From contig JAZGTN010000028.1 of NCBI GenBank assembly GCA_037783415.1, positions 2,623,001-2,687,000 of the forward strand: 64,000 nt of DNA. Reading direction: 5' to 3'. The stretch comes from Leptasterias polaris (taxonomy: Eukaryota; Echinodermata; Asteroidea; Forcipulatida; Asteriidae). Every line of letters starts with the position of its first letter. Positions within the stretch are counted from its first letter, which is position 1. Below the pieces are notes generated by a model. That model made no database searches. It had not been told where the DNA came from and worked only from the letters and a program-made list of their open reading frames with translations. The translations under genes and the position numbers were made by a program. Positions 40,888 through 54,266 of this stretch are shown here, piece by piece.

Positions 40888-43800
40888 ATTAAATAAGTAT
40901 TGTTGTTGCCAACGTTGGTAAAATCATGTCAGCGACATTGTTATTAAAAGTCGGATTAACATTATTTTTTCCTGATAACTGGTCCTCTCTGCACTGTGCT
41001 ATTAAAACGGCTATTGGTAACCAGCGATGAGACCAACGTTGACAGGCTGGTAAATCGTCTACTCATAGTCCAACTATATCATTGACTAGTGTGTATGGGT
41101 TTACTATTGTCCTTGATGGAACTTGCTCATTGTTGCTGAGATGTTTGATTGTTTAAATGAAACTGTTTCTATTCAACTCCTGTATTCATCACACTAGTAT
41201 CTTAAAGATGCCAGCGAAGAAACAAGAAAAAAAATACTTTTATTATTCTTTCACCTACTGTAAATCAGTCAATTATCAAATTGAGAAAGTATAGGCCTAA
41301 CATTGAGAAATCGAAGGACAAAAACAGACGAAAGAGTCCCGGCAGATTTGTATACTTTTGAATCCAAAATGTTAAATGGATTTCACTTTCCAGAATCCAG
41401 TCCAGTATAGAAAGTGAAGTACAGGATGAACAAGGCATGGTTAGTCTCACTCAGTAGACAAGGCGCTCTCGGCAATTCCGCCGCTCTCCTTTCATCACCT
41501 TATTAAACCGGGTGAGAACAGGGTTCAACATCTGAACAAAGTTGAGCCATGACTCAATATCCCAGAGAAAGTGTCTTATGGCTGTGGCTACAGGCATTTG
41601 CTTGTCATCTTTGTATGGTGCGGCATTTACACCGACAGGTCGTATAGCCGCAGACGTAACCATTAGTCAGCCGCGGCCAAACTCGCCAGCCAACTCAATT
41701 GTCTTTCCTTCTCATATCTTTTCCCTGCTGAAGAGGTCAGTGATCTTACAATGTGACATTTTGAGCGCGTTCACTTGTTTCAGTTGCTAGCTAGCTGCAC
41801 ACAAACATAATCCCTGACTGTGAAACCCATGGATTGAGTCACTATTGAGAAAACGTGTCCAGCAGCGAAGCGAATCACTGCATCAAAATGAGACAATCAC
41901 TGCAGCTATTGGTAATCATTCAACTTGAATAAAATAACACCAATAACGCGTATGCTGAATTGATTTGCTTAAATTGATATGAATCCTATATGAAAACACG
42001 CATTTTTGGTAAAAATGGGGGAGGGGAGTTCCAGTTGGGCCGCTGGCGATGTTTTTTCTTCTGTACATGAAAAATGAACACAGGACCCGATCTCAGCCAA
42101 TCACGCGCAATATCTTGTATCCTGACGTCGCCGTACTCCATACATTTATACCTTGCCGCAGTCTAGCTTTCTCACAGCGTAGGATACGTAAGTTCGTAAC
42201 TATGGTAGTTCTCGCTTCATGACGCAACCTCCATTCATAGACTTGTGTTCATGGTTTGCCATGCATCCCCAAGCCACAAGTTTAACAGCTACATTTAATT
42301 CCACGTTCCTCAAAGTAAAGACTTGGTAGTTATCACCAACAAAAAAGTTTTATTCTATGTGATAGTTCACTAATCCTAACTTTAGTACCTCGCTGTAATA
42401 AAACTATTGTCCACAAGTCTGCGGTCTTTCCAGTTTTACTCAAACCGAGTGTGCCCTTAACCTTTTCAGTGACTATAGCCACAGGGGACCAGTTAGCCTG
42501 TCAGTTCACTAGTCCGCCAGCTTTTTCACTGGTCCACATTTAAAGTTTTCTTTCAACATTGTCATTTGCATGGGACTTGTACTTTAAACTAATTTGAAGT
42601 GGTTTACAATATTGTAGCGATGGGACTTCAGGAATGAACTAGCCAGCAGGATCAGTTGGGCAGTTGACTGGTCCTCATCTGTATAACCGCCATGTTGGCC
42701 AGCGGACCACTGTTAAGAGAGATCACTGCCAAACAAACTAATGAAAAGCATGTAAAAAATATCTCAAACAAAAATTGCCTTCAATTTTACGATGAGTGTG
42801 ATCTTTGCCTAATTTTTTTCTCTCGAAGATATTACGACATCCTCCTTAATACTCCACCATCCACTCGACAGGTGTATTACATGACAAATATGGTTTTAAC
42901 ACTTCCTGTTGTTGGTGTTGAGTATACGCACGCTGACTTATGCCCATGGGGGTTAGCTGTAATCACATTAAAAGATCTGAATTATCTACGGTCATATTAA
43001 TCGCATGATTTGTCAATCATATGATAAACACATCAACTCCATTCTTCTCCATATATCATCATATCCAACGTCTTAGTTTTGTGTCAACGTTTTTAACTTC
43101 TTGATCCCGCAACCGTTAAGAATTACCACCATCTTGGCAGTGTTCTTGGATAGTCCTTTGATCGTGCGTCGCCTCAGGTACGATCAAAATGACTAGCCCC
43201 AGCGTCTAACTTCATTAGCAATGACGTCACCAAGACGCCTCATTTTGCCGTGAAGCGGCAGGGAAAAAAAGTGAAGACTTGGGGAAAAGTCGGGAATTGA
43301 TTTTACAGCCGACAGGGCAGAAGTTAGCATGAATGCTGGATGTTCGTATGCGCCTCTACATGACGCGACTATTGACGCCACGCTATAATTATTGTAAATC
43401 ATCCCCGAACATTACTTCATGGCCTATAGGGGGCTTTTTAAAGATTCAAATGATTTTGATTCAAGAATATTTTGTGTGTGGGTGTTTGACTTGAAAAATG
43501 CACTGCCTCGTCATCTCAAATCGCCATTACCAGAAGGTTTTATAATAATATAATTAAGTTTCTAGTTTCAGTTGTCGAACTGACCCCTTTGCTCCATCAG
43601 TGCTCCACATAAAAACAAACTTAAGGGAGGGAGCATTTTGGCGAAGCCTTTGGGGTCTCAATTTCTGTCTGGAAAACCTGACATATCCATGCGCGACCTC
43701 TCTCGAGTCATCAAACACTTGAGGCTGGAAATAAAACAACGCAAATTATACCAGAATGATATTTGCGCTTGAGCGTTATCATCGCCTCCAGGCTTCATGA

Positions 43801-44013
43801 TGTACTTGCATTGGGGTGCATCGGAATTGACGATCTGTGCCTGTTAACTCTCGCTTGCAATATTGCAAACTTGATTGATACGGGAGAGCTGAATTTTAAA
43901 TTTATGTTATTTGAATTCAATACTGCCGAGTTGAACAATGTCATCTGAAACATGTTGTTTGCTTCTGTTTCTTCCGTAGAACAAACAATATTCTGAATGG
44001 CAAGGTCTCCTTT
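40888..44013. other. Stretch without a recognised gene
   Basis: A 70-codon minus-strand frame at 41451-41663 (MVTSAAIRPVGVNAAPYKDD start) is not recognised and lacks context. An ACTGGTCC-type repeat lies at about 42440-42725. Nothing else is seen. Confidence 0.5.
42440..42725. repeat. ACTGGTCC-type interspersed repeat, copy 2
   Basis: GGGGACCAGTTAGCCTGTCA, CAGCTTTTTCACTGGTCCAC and GCGGACCACTGTTAAGAGAG share order with 58225-58415. Confidence 0.55.
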
Positions 44014-44382
44014 CTTAGAAGAGGGTCTTACAAGGTCAAATTAATTTTGTGTACAATGAGAAAACAACAAGTCTATGACTTTATTGTATTTGATACCCTT
44101 TCAGAGGAAAACATTAAAATGACGTCAAAGGGTATCAGCAGGGTCTCTGTACATTCAAAACAGGAATCTGTGCGTCAGTCAAAAATTCAAACCTATGGAT
44201 GTTTTTGGATTTGACAAAATTTACACTTAAAGGGAATCAAACACAGTAGCATGTTACACCATTCTAACGTGAGGTACGAGACTTGTAATTTCCCCCCCCC
44301 CCCACTTTCAATGGTCGACTCTAGGACTATTGGAAAACGACTGCATCGCAAAACTCAATTTGACCTAGGAGTCCCTTTTTAA
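44014..44382. mobile_element. AGAGGGGCTCCAAGGTC element, copy 3
   Basis: Left end TTAGAAGAGGGTCTTACAAG; right end AATTTGACCTAGGAGTCCCT then TTTTAA, its inverted partner. A 26-bp direct duplication (TGCTACATGCCTGATTGCAC) follows at 44395-44444. Confidence 0.7.
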
Positions 44383-44624
44383 CAGAATAAAATGCTACAT
44401 GCCTGATTGCACTTTAAATGCTACATGCCTGATTGCACTTTAAAAGTAACGTTTTTTATTTCTTACGGTTTCATCAACAGGAAACAATTCCACGTAAAAC
44501 TCTTCATAAAGGGTATCCATCAATATGTTGTGTTTATTTTCCAGAAAAGAGAAAATCTTCACGAAAAGAAGTTTTTTCGGTAACATCGTCACATGTTACC
44601 TCTCTGTATAGGACTATAATAAAT

Positions 44625-44801
44625 AGTTGTGGTTCTAACAAGATTCTTGTTATGATGAATTATTGTGTTTTTCTAAAAGACCCCAGTTGTAATAAATTGT
44701 TGTGGTTGTAAGAAGACTTGGCCACAAGGAATCGGTGGGTTATAATGAATTGTTGTAGTTATAAAAAGACCCTAAGTGGTTATAGTAAATTGTTGTGGTT
44801 C
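44625..44801. repeat. Degenerate tandem repeat (TAAATTGTTGTGGTT units)
   Basis: ATTGTTGTGGTTNTAA-like units recur three or four times about 55 bp apart, directly before the MITE at 44802. Confidence 0.5.
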
Positions 44802-45137
44802 TTAACATTGGTAATTGCCAAAGACCTGTATCTACACTTGATGTGACCCAACATATACATGAAATAACAAACCTGTGAAAGTTTAAGCTCAATCAGTCTT
44901 CGGAGTCATGAGAAAACAGTGAAAACCCCCATTATATGTTTTAACTTTATTTCAAACATCGTATTTTATCCTGCAGGATAAAGACTATTGTTTTACTCAT
45001 TTTCAAAAAACTATGGCATTTCAAGCAAAAATATAAGGGAAGTTTTCCACCACGACCATCTTTATACCATGTAAGTTACGTGTAAATCTGTGAACATTTA
45101 TATTTTCAATCTTACCAATGTTGTACACACCCTTTAA
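44802..45137. mobile_element. TTAA-flanked MITE, AGGGTGTGTACAAC family, copy 3
   Basis: Opposite orientation to copies 1 and 2. Ends in TTACCAATGTTGTACACACC then CTTTAA; the other end, TTAACATTGGTAATTGCC, is shortened. Confidence 0.75.
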
Positions 45138-47114
45138 CTCAGACATTTTGACATAATTATTGATCAGCATGCCCTGATCATCATTAGGAGAAAGAACAAC
45201 ATATACCATTTCAATAGAATCGTTTTGACGATCTTGGCACTTCTTAAAACTCTCACCAGTAAATATATCATGCCAACAGTTTGTTGTCAACTACAAGCTA
45301 CAGCGGTTTCATTGACTCTGTGGACTATTATTATTGTGTAGCCGGCAACCCATCGGTACATCAGTTCTTTTACACTACCGCCTTGATTCCTAAGGCCACT
45401 CATCCATCCATGTGTCGTCTTCTTCAACCTACTGCACTTACACTCACCCAATCCATCAATTATCCCTTCCTCCCAAATCATTTCCCCCTCTGTACCTTCA
45501 GATCCACAACAGAGTGGCTTTGCTCTCCAAACTCCCTAACTCGTTGTAACCGCAACAGAACAGAAAGATTTGACTCGTTGATTAAAATACTCGTTCTACC
45601 GGACGGGAATTTCGAATAGGCCTACCCTGTGACTGTGTTGATTTGTCTGATTCTCTATTCGCGAATACTTTATCAGTCTATGTGTCAAAAGAATAAAAGC
45701 TTTAAATTCAGCACAGTTTCTTGTAATATTCCATAAACTGCAGGAACATTCAAGTAAAAGCATTGGTGCAACTTGGTGATTGGGAATACAGGGTGATGCA
45801 GCTGACAGTTAGGGATACACGGACTTTCAAAATCGAATATTTCTGCCGATGAAAACTACTTGGTTTGTTTAAAGGCAAAGTATACGTCTGGTTTTTGAAA
45901 TCGTTCGATTGTTTAAATCCTATATAAATGTAGACATATTCAATAAAACTACCCTCTGTGAAAATTTCATTTCAAAAGGTGGTAGCTTAGCGTATTATCA
46001 CCGAAACTCCGGAGCGGTTATGTCTACGCAGGAGGAATAACCCATAATTGGAATACAGTCTGAGAAACGTTTCATGCATGAACAGTTTCCCAGATTGAAT
46101 TTTCTCTTTGAATCTCTTTCTCTTAAACCACATCGTTCAGTAAAATATTTCTGCTCGCGCTCGGGAATTTCTTTGTTAAAATTTGTTTATTTGCTTAATT
46201 AATTAAGTTCTATAATTTAGGTTTATCTACCATGCCATTGACATAGGCCTACCAATTTTTTACACAAAGGACGCTGGTAGAGTTTTGTCCTGCGCCACCC
46301 CCCCCCCCCCCCCCCCCCCGAAATCACTGGCATTACGACGTGTGGCATGGTCCAGCTTAGGATATCATGGCATAATGAGCTGACGATGCATGGGTTAAAA
46401 CAATGGAAACATTAAAATTTGTCTGCATGTGCTGACAGCGGCCCTGACTGCAGGGTTTTAACTAGAGAAAATATAGCAAGTATAAAATCTCATAATTCTA
46501 TGCGTTACAATACCAGGTTACGGCACCCAGTTGCACCCACAAGTAAGGGGTCACTTAGGGGCCGAGGACCCCCCCTACTTCTCCTGAACTCTTCTGTGGT
46601 AATTTTCACCTTGTCCCCGCCCCTTTAACTCGAGGGTTTATGACCCGAGGTAAACCTCAGTTAATCGAAGCATCAGGAATGGAACCCAAGGTTACGATTT
46701 GCAGGAAAGACCGGCGAAGATTGTCCTTAGCCTTGACTGAAAACCAAGTTGGCTTGAAGCGGCTGTCAAAATTGAAGCCCCGTTATTAACCGACCCATCC
46801 ATGCCAGACATAAAGTACCATCTTGTTGACCCTATTATATTCCGCAGTTCGTACTTCAAAATGGCTACAGAAAAGAGAAAACACGGAAAAGATGAGTGGT
46901 GTTTGAAGCTCTGCATGGTGTGGAAAATAAGAAATAACTATAAATAGTAAACCTGCGGGTACAACCATGATTTAAAAAAAAACATTTCGGGAAAGAGAAC
47001 TCAATCATACAATACCCCTTCATTTAAACTGCAGCTGTTTTCGCTATAATACCAACAAGGTTGCATGGTTACACACCTATACGTTTCTACACCCCTAGTG
47101 TATTTTCCTATTCA
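45138..47114. other. Stretch without a recognised gene
   Basis: A second copy of the AAAGGCAAAGTATAC repeat is at 45867-46150, and a 22-C run at 46298-46319. Two moderate open frames (45281-45619 plus; 46692-46916 minus) show no recognisable protein pattern. Confidence 0.5.
45867..46150. mobile_element. MITE-like repeat starting AAAGGCAAAGTATAC, copy 2
   Basis: AAAGGCAAAGTATACGTCTG, GAAAATTTCATTTCAAAAGG and TCTGAGAAACGTTTCATGCA line up with 38058-38380. Confidence 0.6.
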
Positions 47115-47210
47115 TAACCCTAACCCTTATACCCTAACCTTAACCCTAACATTAACCCTAACCCTGACTCTAACCCTAACCCTAACCCTTACCCTTACCC
47201 TAACCCTAAC
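47115..47210. repeat. Interstitial telomere-like repeat (CCCTAA)n
   Basis: About 96 bp of CCCTAA units with variants (CCCTTA, CCTTAA, ACATTAA, CCCTGACT). The animal telomere motif is TTAGGG. The degeneracy and internal position argue against an active telomere. Confidence 0.9.
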
Positions 47211-50200
47211 TATCTATGCATGTAAATCACGAGTTTTTTGTTTCGGAACATGGGTCTCGGAACATAGGGGCTTCGGAAAAAGAGCAGTCACCGATTGCAT
47301 AACCCTCTCGCGGAGGAACAGAATCGCTGATCAAATATTACGCTATGACCGTGAACGCGATATTCACAGTAATCAAAGAAGACGCAAAACCACACAATCA
47401 AAGCTGACAATCTCGTTTGTATCGGCTAATTCAGTGAATCAATTATCCCCAGGTCGAGGCAGACTAAAAAGTCAGGAGCAGAAATAAAGTAGACTCAACC
47501 TTGTTGGCTTCCTCAACCATCAAAGGAGAAAATTAATGCACTCTACCGGCGCGTAGATTGAGTAGTGGACACTTGAAATGACGGAAATGACGTTATAGGC
47601 GGAAGTGACATCATTTTATCCGCACTGAATAACGGGAGTGATGCGATTTTTGACGAGCGCGTTAAATTAAATGATGGAATTTTTATGCCTTGTCAATTAA
47701 AGGGGGTGGACATTTAAATTGTACCACCCACTTTCAAAGTCAGAGTAGTTAGACGCTTTACGTGTGGGCGGAAAAATCGGTTGTTTCAAATCTCAATCTG
47801 GAACGAATAGAGACCTTGTTTGTCCCGTGGATTGTCTTTACGTTGTTTTTATTCTGTCTGAAGGCTCACTCAATACTTCAAGAAATAACAGTTACTTCCG
47901 GGAAGTGTTTCTTGCGAAGCATTCATGAGAATATGATTCAGTTTTCAAAGTACTTTTCTTCAAATGGTCACCATGAGTTTATTTATCACTTTATCATTAG
48001 CATTTTGGTCTTTCAAATTTTGCGAAGAACAGATTACAGTTATATAGTTATGGCGATCAGAAGGGTCGGACTTCCGAGATGGTCTTCCACACAGTTCTGT
48101 CTTACGTGCAGTTCGTCATGTCCTGTCCAATTAATCCTGTGTCGTCTGATATCAGTTTGATGTAATCCTTTCTAGGGGACATCTAGCTCTCTTTCCACGT
48201 TAGAGCTGCCACAGACAGAGGGACATTATAAACTACTTCTCATTCCCTCCAGACACATTGACAGAGAGTTTACAGTTTTCTATGCATCAACCTCTAAGAA
48301 ACTGGCAAAAGGTTTGATTAAACAACGACATACGTCTGATACAAAGCAATGACATACGTCTGATGCTGACATTTGCAGTGCCCCCCATAATTTGTTTTAA
48401 TGATTGGAAGCGTATTTCCGTTTCGATATGTAGGATCGAAAGATCCAAATGTTTCTGTTATTTTGTACAAAATAATTATCTATAACAAGGTACATCTTTC
48501 ACACGAAACGCTGACACACGAAGGCCCTACACATGTTAAAGCCAGCTTCACTATAAGCAAAATATTTTTGTAGCTTCTTAATAGGAAGTTTGACCAGGTT
48601 TTCAAATTTTGAAGTCTGATGAATTTTAGTTAGCGTTAAACAATATTCAACCAATATTTAAATCGAATATTAAAGACATTTATTGAGATCTATAGTATTT
48701 GACTAAGTTGTTTGGACTATCTCTGCCTGATTGTTTGGAAAATTACTGCATTCATCTTGAGATGATTTATGATTGATTTGACCTCGGTCAACCTTGTTAA
48801 AACTCTAATGGGAACACTCTAACCCCACCTTGACCCATTGAGAATACACCCCCCACTCACACACAAAAGGAGCAATTTCGCGTCCCACGTGGAACATCAC
48901 GATTTAATTCAATTTCAGAGAAATACAAAATAGGAACAGAAGTGCTCTTCTATTCGTTTAAAAGCTAATAAAGATGCGATGTACGAAGCTCAGGGTGTAT
49001 CGACAACAGTGTCGATACAACCAAGGTTTACCTTCAATCGAGGTGTGATTGCGTTAACCACACATAGTGACAATAAGGCATGTGTCTAGTTGTTTCCTGC
49101 ACTTCAGTATCGATTATAACAGGATGGTGAATTATAGGAAACGAGAAGAAATGGTCAGCTTTAGATGTGGGAGGAAACCCCTAATTGTGGAAAACCTATA
49201 GTACAATTAGGGACCAAAAACCCAATCCACATGTAAGGCTTCGGTCTGAGGTGGGATTCGTACCGTGGTCCACAGAGGTGAAAGGCAGGGAAAGAAACCA
49301 CTGAGCCAATCTGATAAAAAAACTATATACTATACTACCAACATTTAAAGATATTTGTCCACTGGAAATCATCTGCAAATTGTGTTCTGTGGTGAAAGTG
49401 GCAATTAAAGCTACACATTAAAGATTGCAGCAAATTCTTGATAGAACAAACACTTAACTTATTAAGAAATTTGTGCATAGCTGTAAGGATTCGTATATTG
49501 GCAATCCCTCAGTGGTATGGTCCGTAACAGTAGTGATAAAAGCTAACATTGGTAATTACAGAAAATGGAGATGACATTCAAAGGGCGTTAGCCGCACATG
49601 GAACATTATGACGTCATTCAATTGTGTACACATTATGACGTATAGACAGAAATGTATGTGTTATACCTTAGAGCTACATATAGCTCTATAGTTTTTACCT
49701 CTTTGGTTGAAATCCTTACCGCGTAACAACCCTGTGTCAGTCGCTGCCCCCCCCCCCCCCCCCCCGAATGAACGATCGTTTATAGTGACAAACTTTGATT
49801 TGATCGTCAGATTGCGATTTGTGTATATAATTCTGTCCACCACTGCCATCTACATATGCAAATAAAGTGTCAAATACTATACTCGGGTTCGGGTTTTATG
49901 TGAAGTTGTTTGTATTATTTAAATTATGCTAACTATGAGACAGTCATATGTTGAATATTCATTAGCAAATTTGAATATGGAGCTAATGAGTATAAAGCAG
50001 ATGGTAAAGTAAAGTAAAGATTTATTTTTCCAGATAAACAAACCAATGATCCCAATTCGAGTAGAGGGTCCGTGTTCGATTTATGCTCTTGGCTAAAAAA
50101 TACATGTCTAGAAAAGAGTACAAGATCAAGCGAAACACCTCAAGCAATCAAATTGTTCACACTATTGCCTTATACAACAACAATTCCGTTTATGAACGCT

Positions 50201-50565
50201 GCTATTTATTATTAAATAACCAACACGGCGAGTTATGGGCTGTTTTTGTGCTCCACAATAACCAGAGAATTTGAAGTGAAAATGTTGCCTAAAGTCACGA
50301 ACGGTACCCTACATTTTGACTTGTGCAAGAGAGAGTTCTACAAGTTTGTGTTCTACTCAACACGATGTAAGTAAAAGACCGTTCTTAGTGTTAAAACCCC
50401 ATAAGGGTTTACATGAAAGTATTAATTTGGAAAACTTACAGATGCTACGTCCGTGTCTGACCAATTTTACCCACAATTTTAAACTTAAGTTTCAAAGAGA
50501 TATTTTAATATATAGATTCGAGAAAGTTGTAAGCTTTTATTTCAGGTACTGCAAACAAATTAAAC
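47211..50565. other. Stretch without a recognised gene
   Basis: 47580-47620 has a CGGAAATGACGTTATAGGCG then GAAGTGACATC cluster with ETS- and CRE-like cores, but no gene follows. A 19-C run is at 49747-49765. A SINE-like piece is at 49195-49325. Confidence 0.5.
49195..49325 (-). repeat. tRNA-derived SINE fragment
   Basis: On the minus strand GATTGGCTCAGTGGTTTCTT serves as A box region and GGTACGAATCCCACCTCAGA as B box with the usual SINE continuation. The B box has one mismatch to consensus. Confidence 0.55.
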
Positions 50566-50926
50566 TTAAAGGCCCTGTACACGATTGGTAAGATCGAAAA
50601 ACACAAATGTTCACAGATTCACATAACTTACATGATTTAAAGTAAGTAATGGTAGAAAGGGTTCCTTAAAATATTTCTGCCTGAAATGCTATCGTTTCTG
50701 AGAAATGAGTAAAACAATAGTTTTTATCGCGCGCGATAATAAACTCCATGTTTGAAAAACAGAAAACACATAAGGTCTTTTTTCACTATTTTCTCGTGAT
50801 CTCGATGACCAATTGAGCTCAAATTTTCACAGGGTTGTTATTTCATGTATGTGGTTGATTACACAAAACATGAACACTGTCTGTGATTATTTTGTCAGCT
50901 CTGCCAATCCTGTATAATACCTTTAA
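50566..50926. mobile_element. TTAA-flanked MITE, AGGGTGTGTACAAC family, copy 4
   Basis: TTAAAGGCCCTGTACACGAT to CCTGTATAATACCTTTAA; the interior GAGTAAAACAATAGTTTTTA and TTTTCACAGGGTTGTTATTT fit the family. Confidence 0.75.
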
Positions 50927-53900
50927 ATAAATAAAAACAAATCCGGCACTGAAAGTAAATCAAAAACTAAGAAAGAATCATTGTCGGGAATCCTGACATT
51001 ATCTCACGTCCATCAACCATTTACAAAATGTTTTGCATGTATTTTGTGCTTTGTGTGTTGCATATGCAAACAGTTTTGTATGTTTTTTTATTTGAAACAG
51101 CACCATCTGTCAAAATTCTTTCAGAGGAAAAGGACTCCCTAAAAATTAATCTTCCGCCCAAATTTGGGACACTACTCTAATGGAAAAGTAAATCATTGTT
51201 TCTTGGAAGAACAAGTAAGGTCACAACATGAAGTTAGTCATTACTGAAACCAACCTAGCAAAATTTGATCATATTCACAACCCCTCCCCCCAAAAAACGA
51301 AAAAGAAAAAAGAAAAACAACCAAGAAAACAGAAGAACAACAACATAACCGTTGCTCATTAATACTGGATTCGAAATAAAACCGACATTAAAATCCCTGA
51401 AAAAATCTAACCCTTACCCTGTCCCTACCCTACCCCTAATTCATCAATGATACCGTCTCCCCGATTTCGATAGCCTTGCTCAAGGCGGTCGCAGTTTTCA
51501 CTCGGAAAAGGACGGCGTAAACTCCACTGAGCACGACACCCGTACTTCTACTGTGCGTAGGTCACTCGTATCACTGTCCGCATACGGAGGCCGTATACAT
51601 CTCACACCACATACTGCGTACACATACACATGCATGCGCACACAGAGACTGTGCATATCTAGCTAAACAAAAAAACAAATAAGTGAATAAAACTCCAACG
51701 ACTTTTTTGAAGCTACGATCTCGATAGTATAATATTATGTTTTCCAGCTCATTTTTGCCAAATAAGCGGACAATTTAAACGTTGCGTTAATTTATTTCGC
51801 GCAAATTTTAAAGCTCCTCAAAACAGTCGTTAAATTTCACTTAACGTGAAAGCAATCATTCTTCTGTGTCATGCGATTAAAAACCGATAACCATTCAATT
51901 GAACTTTCCACTCGAACAGCATCTAATAAAATTCGCAGCAGCTTTTTAATGAAATCCCTATAGTTGTGCCTACTACTACGCTAAATAAATTGAATGCCGA
52001 TTTCGCATTGCTCAAAGAAGAGCCTCTATTTGAGTTTTATTCGTATGCGTTACCGGCCAGTTTTTATGTGACACTTCTGTTTTAAGTGTTAATTAAAATA
52101 AGAATAATTGAATGCAATGTTGTATAAATATGCAAAGCCTCAAAGAGAAATTGAATAAATGTTCCAGTTGAAGATGTAAATCGCTTTGAAGAATGAAATA
52201 CGCTGCTTTTTGGGGTTGAAAAAACGGAAAACCTATTTTATAAATGGAAATATTTCTGTAAGGATTTAGTTTTGTTATGAAATTTTATAGTAATAGTGGA
52301 AGTAATACATTATCCCTTATTATTAACAATCCATTTCTTTGTCGCTATGGTTTATTCACCACAATAAATGATTTCACATTGTTGAGACGTGACCCTCTAT
52401 AATAAAAGTTCGTTGTACTCGGTTTTGGTGCTGACAGACTCTTTCTCACGGACAGTACAAATTGCACCTCGCTACTAATGTAACACACCCATTGTCCCTG
52501 TAGCGGGAGCGAACACTCTAGGAACGAGGTTCAATTTTTAAACCCAACAATATCATCTTCATATTGTTCACTTCACTGAACCAATAGCTGCATTAAATAA
52601 GGCGTCATTTTAACCTCGCTGCCATACAGTTTTAATTAACGCTTTTTGTTTTTACGTTTTTACGTTTATCTCCATCTTCTCATTTACAATACTAAGTTGT
52701 TATAGCAGTGAGTTTATTGACTTCTATTGACTAGGCGTATTAGATTGCAGTAATTCGAGGATGACAACTACAGTCGCAGTGTTGTTAGCCTAAACAGATT
52801 GCGTGTGTTTGAGTTGACCACTATACGATGATATACCTCATCAACAAGTGCGCAATAACTAACATTTGATATAGTCTATCATATTGCCTAAGGGCAGGAT
52901 ATCTCATTGTACATGTTTTGAAGCAACTCTGATGATATTCAACTGGCGATCTGTAATTATATAATAAAACCCAATGAAGGTTTATATGTACTTTTACTGT
53001 GGCGTCACGATAAATGTAATCCTCCATGCCGCGGATAAAGCCAATAAAACAATCGCCCGCGGGCTGAACTCAATTTCCATTGAGAAATCAAGCAATAATC
53101 TCAATTTGTTGTCGGCACATGAATGATTTAGTCTAAAATAATCACCAATGTACTGCAACTAAATTAATCAGCTCTAACTTTAATTGGCTTGACTCATAAG
53201 TATATCAGCCAATCAGAAGCCGACATTGAGTTTACGTGTTGAGCTCCGATTGACGAAAGAGTTTGCGTACAAACTGAACGTCAGTCCAATTCGAAGCCAA
53301 TATTACAAAAGTGATGTGAAATACCTGAGTCACCAAAAAGATTTTTTACCTGAGTTTAAATAATTCATTTAAAAAGGTAACTGAATTCATATCTGGTGTT
53401 ATTTAAATTTTATTTAAACGTCATATAAAAGATTGAATAGGTAAACTGAATTCATATCTGTTTTTTTTGTATAGTATTTTTGTTTCTTGTTTTGAATTCT
53501 TCCAAAATGTAAAAACTACACCAAATGAAGTAACCGTGGCCTCATAATCCATTATAATACAAGCCAATGCAGCTCAAGGCCGCTTCAACGCAATATGACT
53601 TTACCAATATATCCTTATGTGGTAAATGCGAGTTTTCACTTTCTCAGGAAAACAAACAGAATCTAATAAAAGTAAACAAAACAAGTTAAGTGCACATTCC
53701 AATCATGTTCATAAATTTATATCTGTTGTCTTCTTGATTAAACATTACCATGGAAACAGAGCAACACGACGACTACGGTACTGATGCAAGTATTGAATTA
53801 TAAAACAGTTATAACTTTGCCTGAGTTTTGTTTCAATAAAATGTTGTACTTGGACGCTTTTTTTTACTCAACTTCACTGAGTGTGGGTTGACATTAAGCT

Positions 53901-54266
53901 CTACATCAACGTCACTACTATGCAAATGAGCGGAATTATAATTTCTGTAATACCACTTAAAAGAACAGGGGCGAAGCCCAGTTGAGTGAAGCGATGCAAC
54001 GGTACCAATTTCAGGTGGGCTGAAGTGAAAGTGTGAAGTTGTGCTGAAAACCGACGTGGGCATATCTAGGTCAACTATTATTATCGTGCATAAAATCATG
54101 TTAATTCAATAAAAACGACGACGACTGTCAGACCATCATTTATCTTTTGTTTTCCGACGCCAACGTCGTTCGACATAAAACTCTTACATACGCCTACGCC
54201 ATTATTGGGGATGACTTTTTACCAGTTCCGGTGTTTTGGGATTTCTGAAGACCTTTTGGATCATTT
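50927..54266. other. Stretch without a recognised gene
   Basis: 51410-51660 is somewhat GC-richer (CCGTATACATC, GCGTACACATACACATGC). The rest is AT-rich. No exon of a known family was recognised on either strand. Confidence 0.5.

Noticed and set aside
41451..41663. 70-codon minus-strand frame
   Set aside because: No family pattern, and no splice or promoter context strong enough to call a gene.
47065..47487. 140-codon frame starting near the telomere-like tract
   Set aside because: The LTLTLT part is translated telomeric repeat and the remainder has no recognisable pattern.
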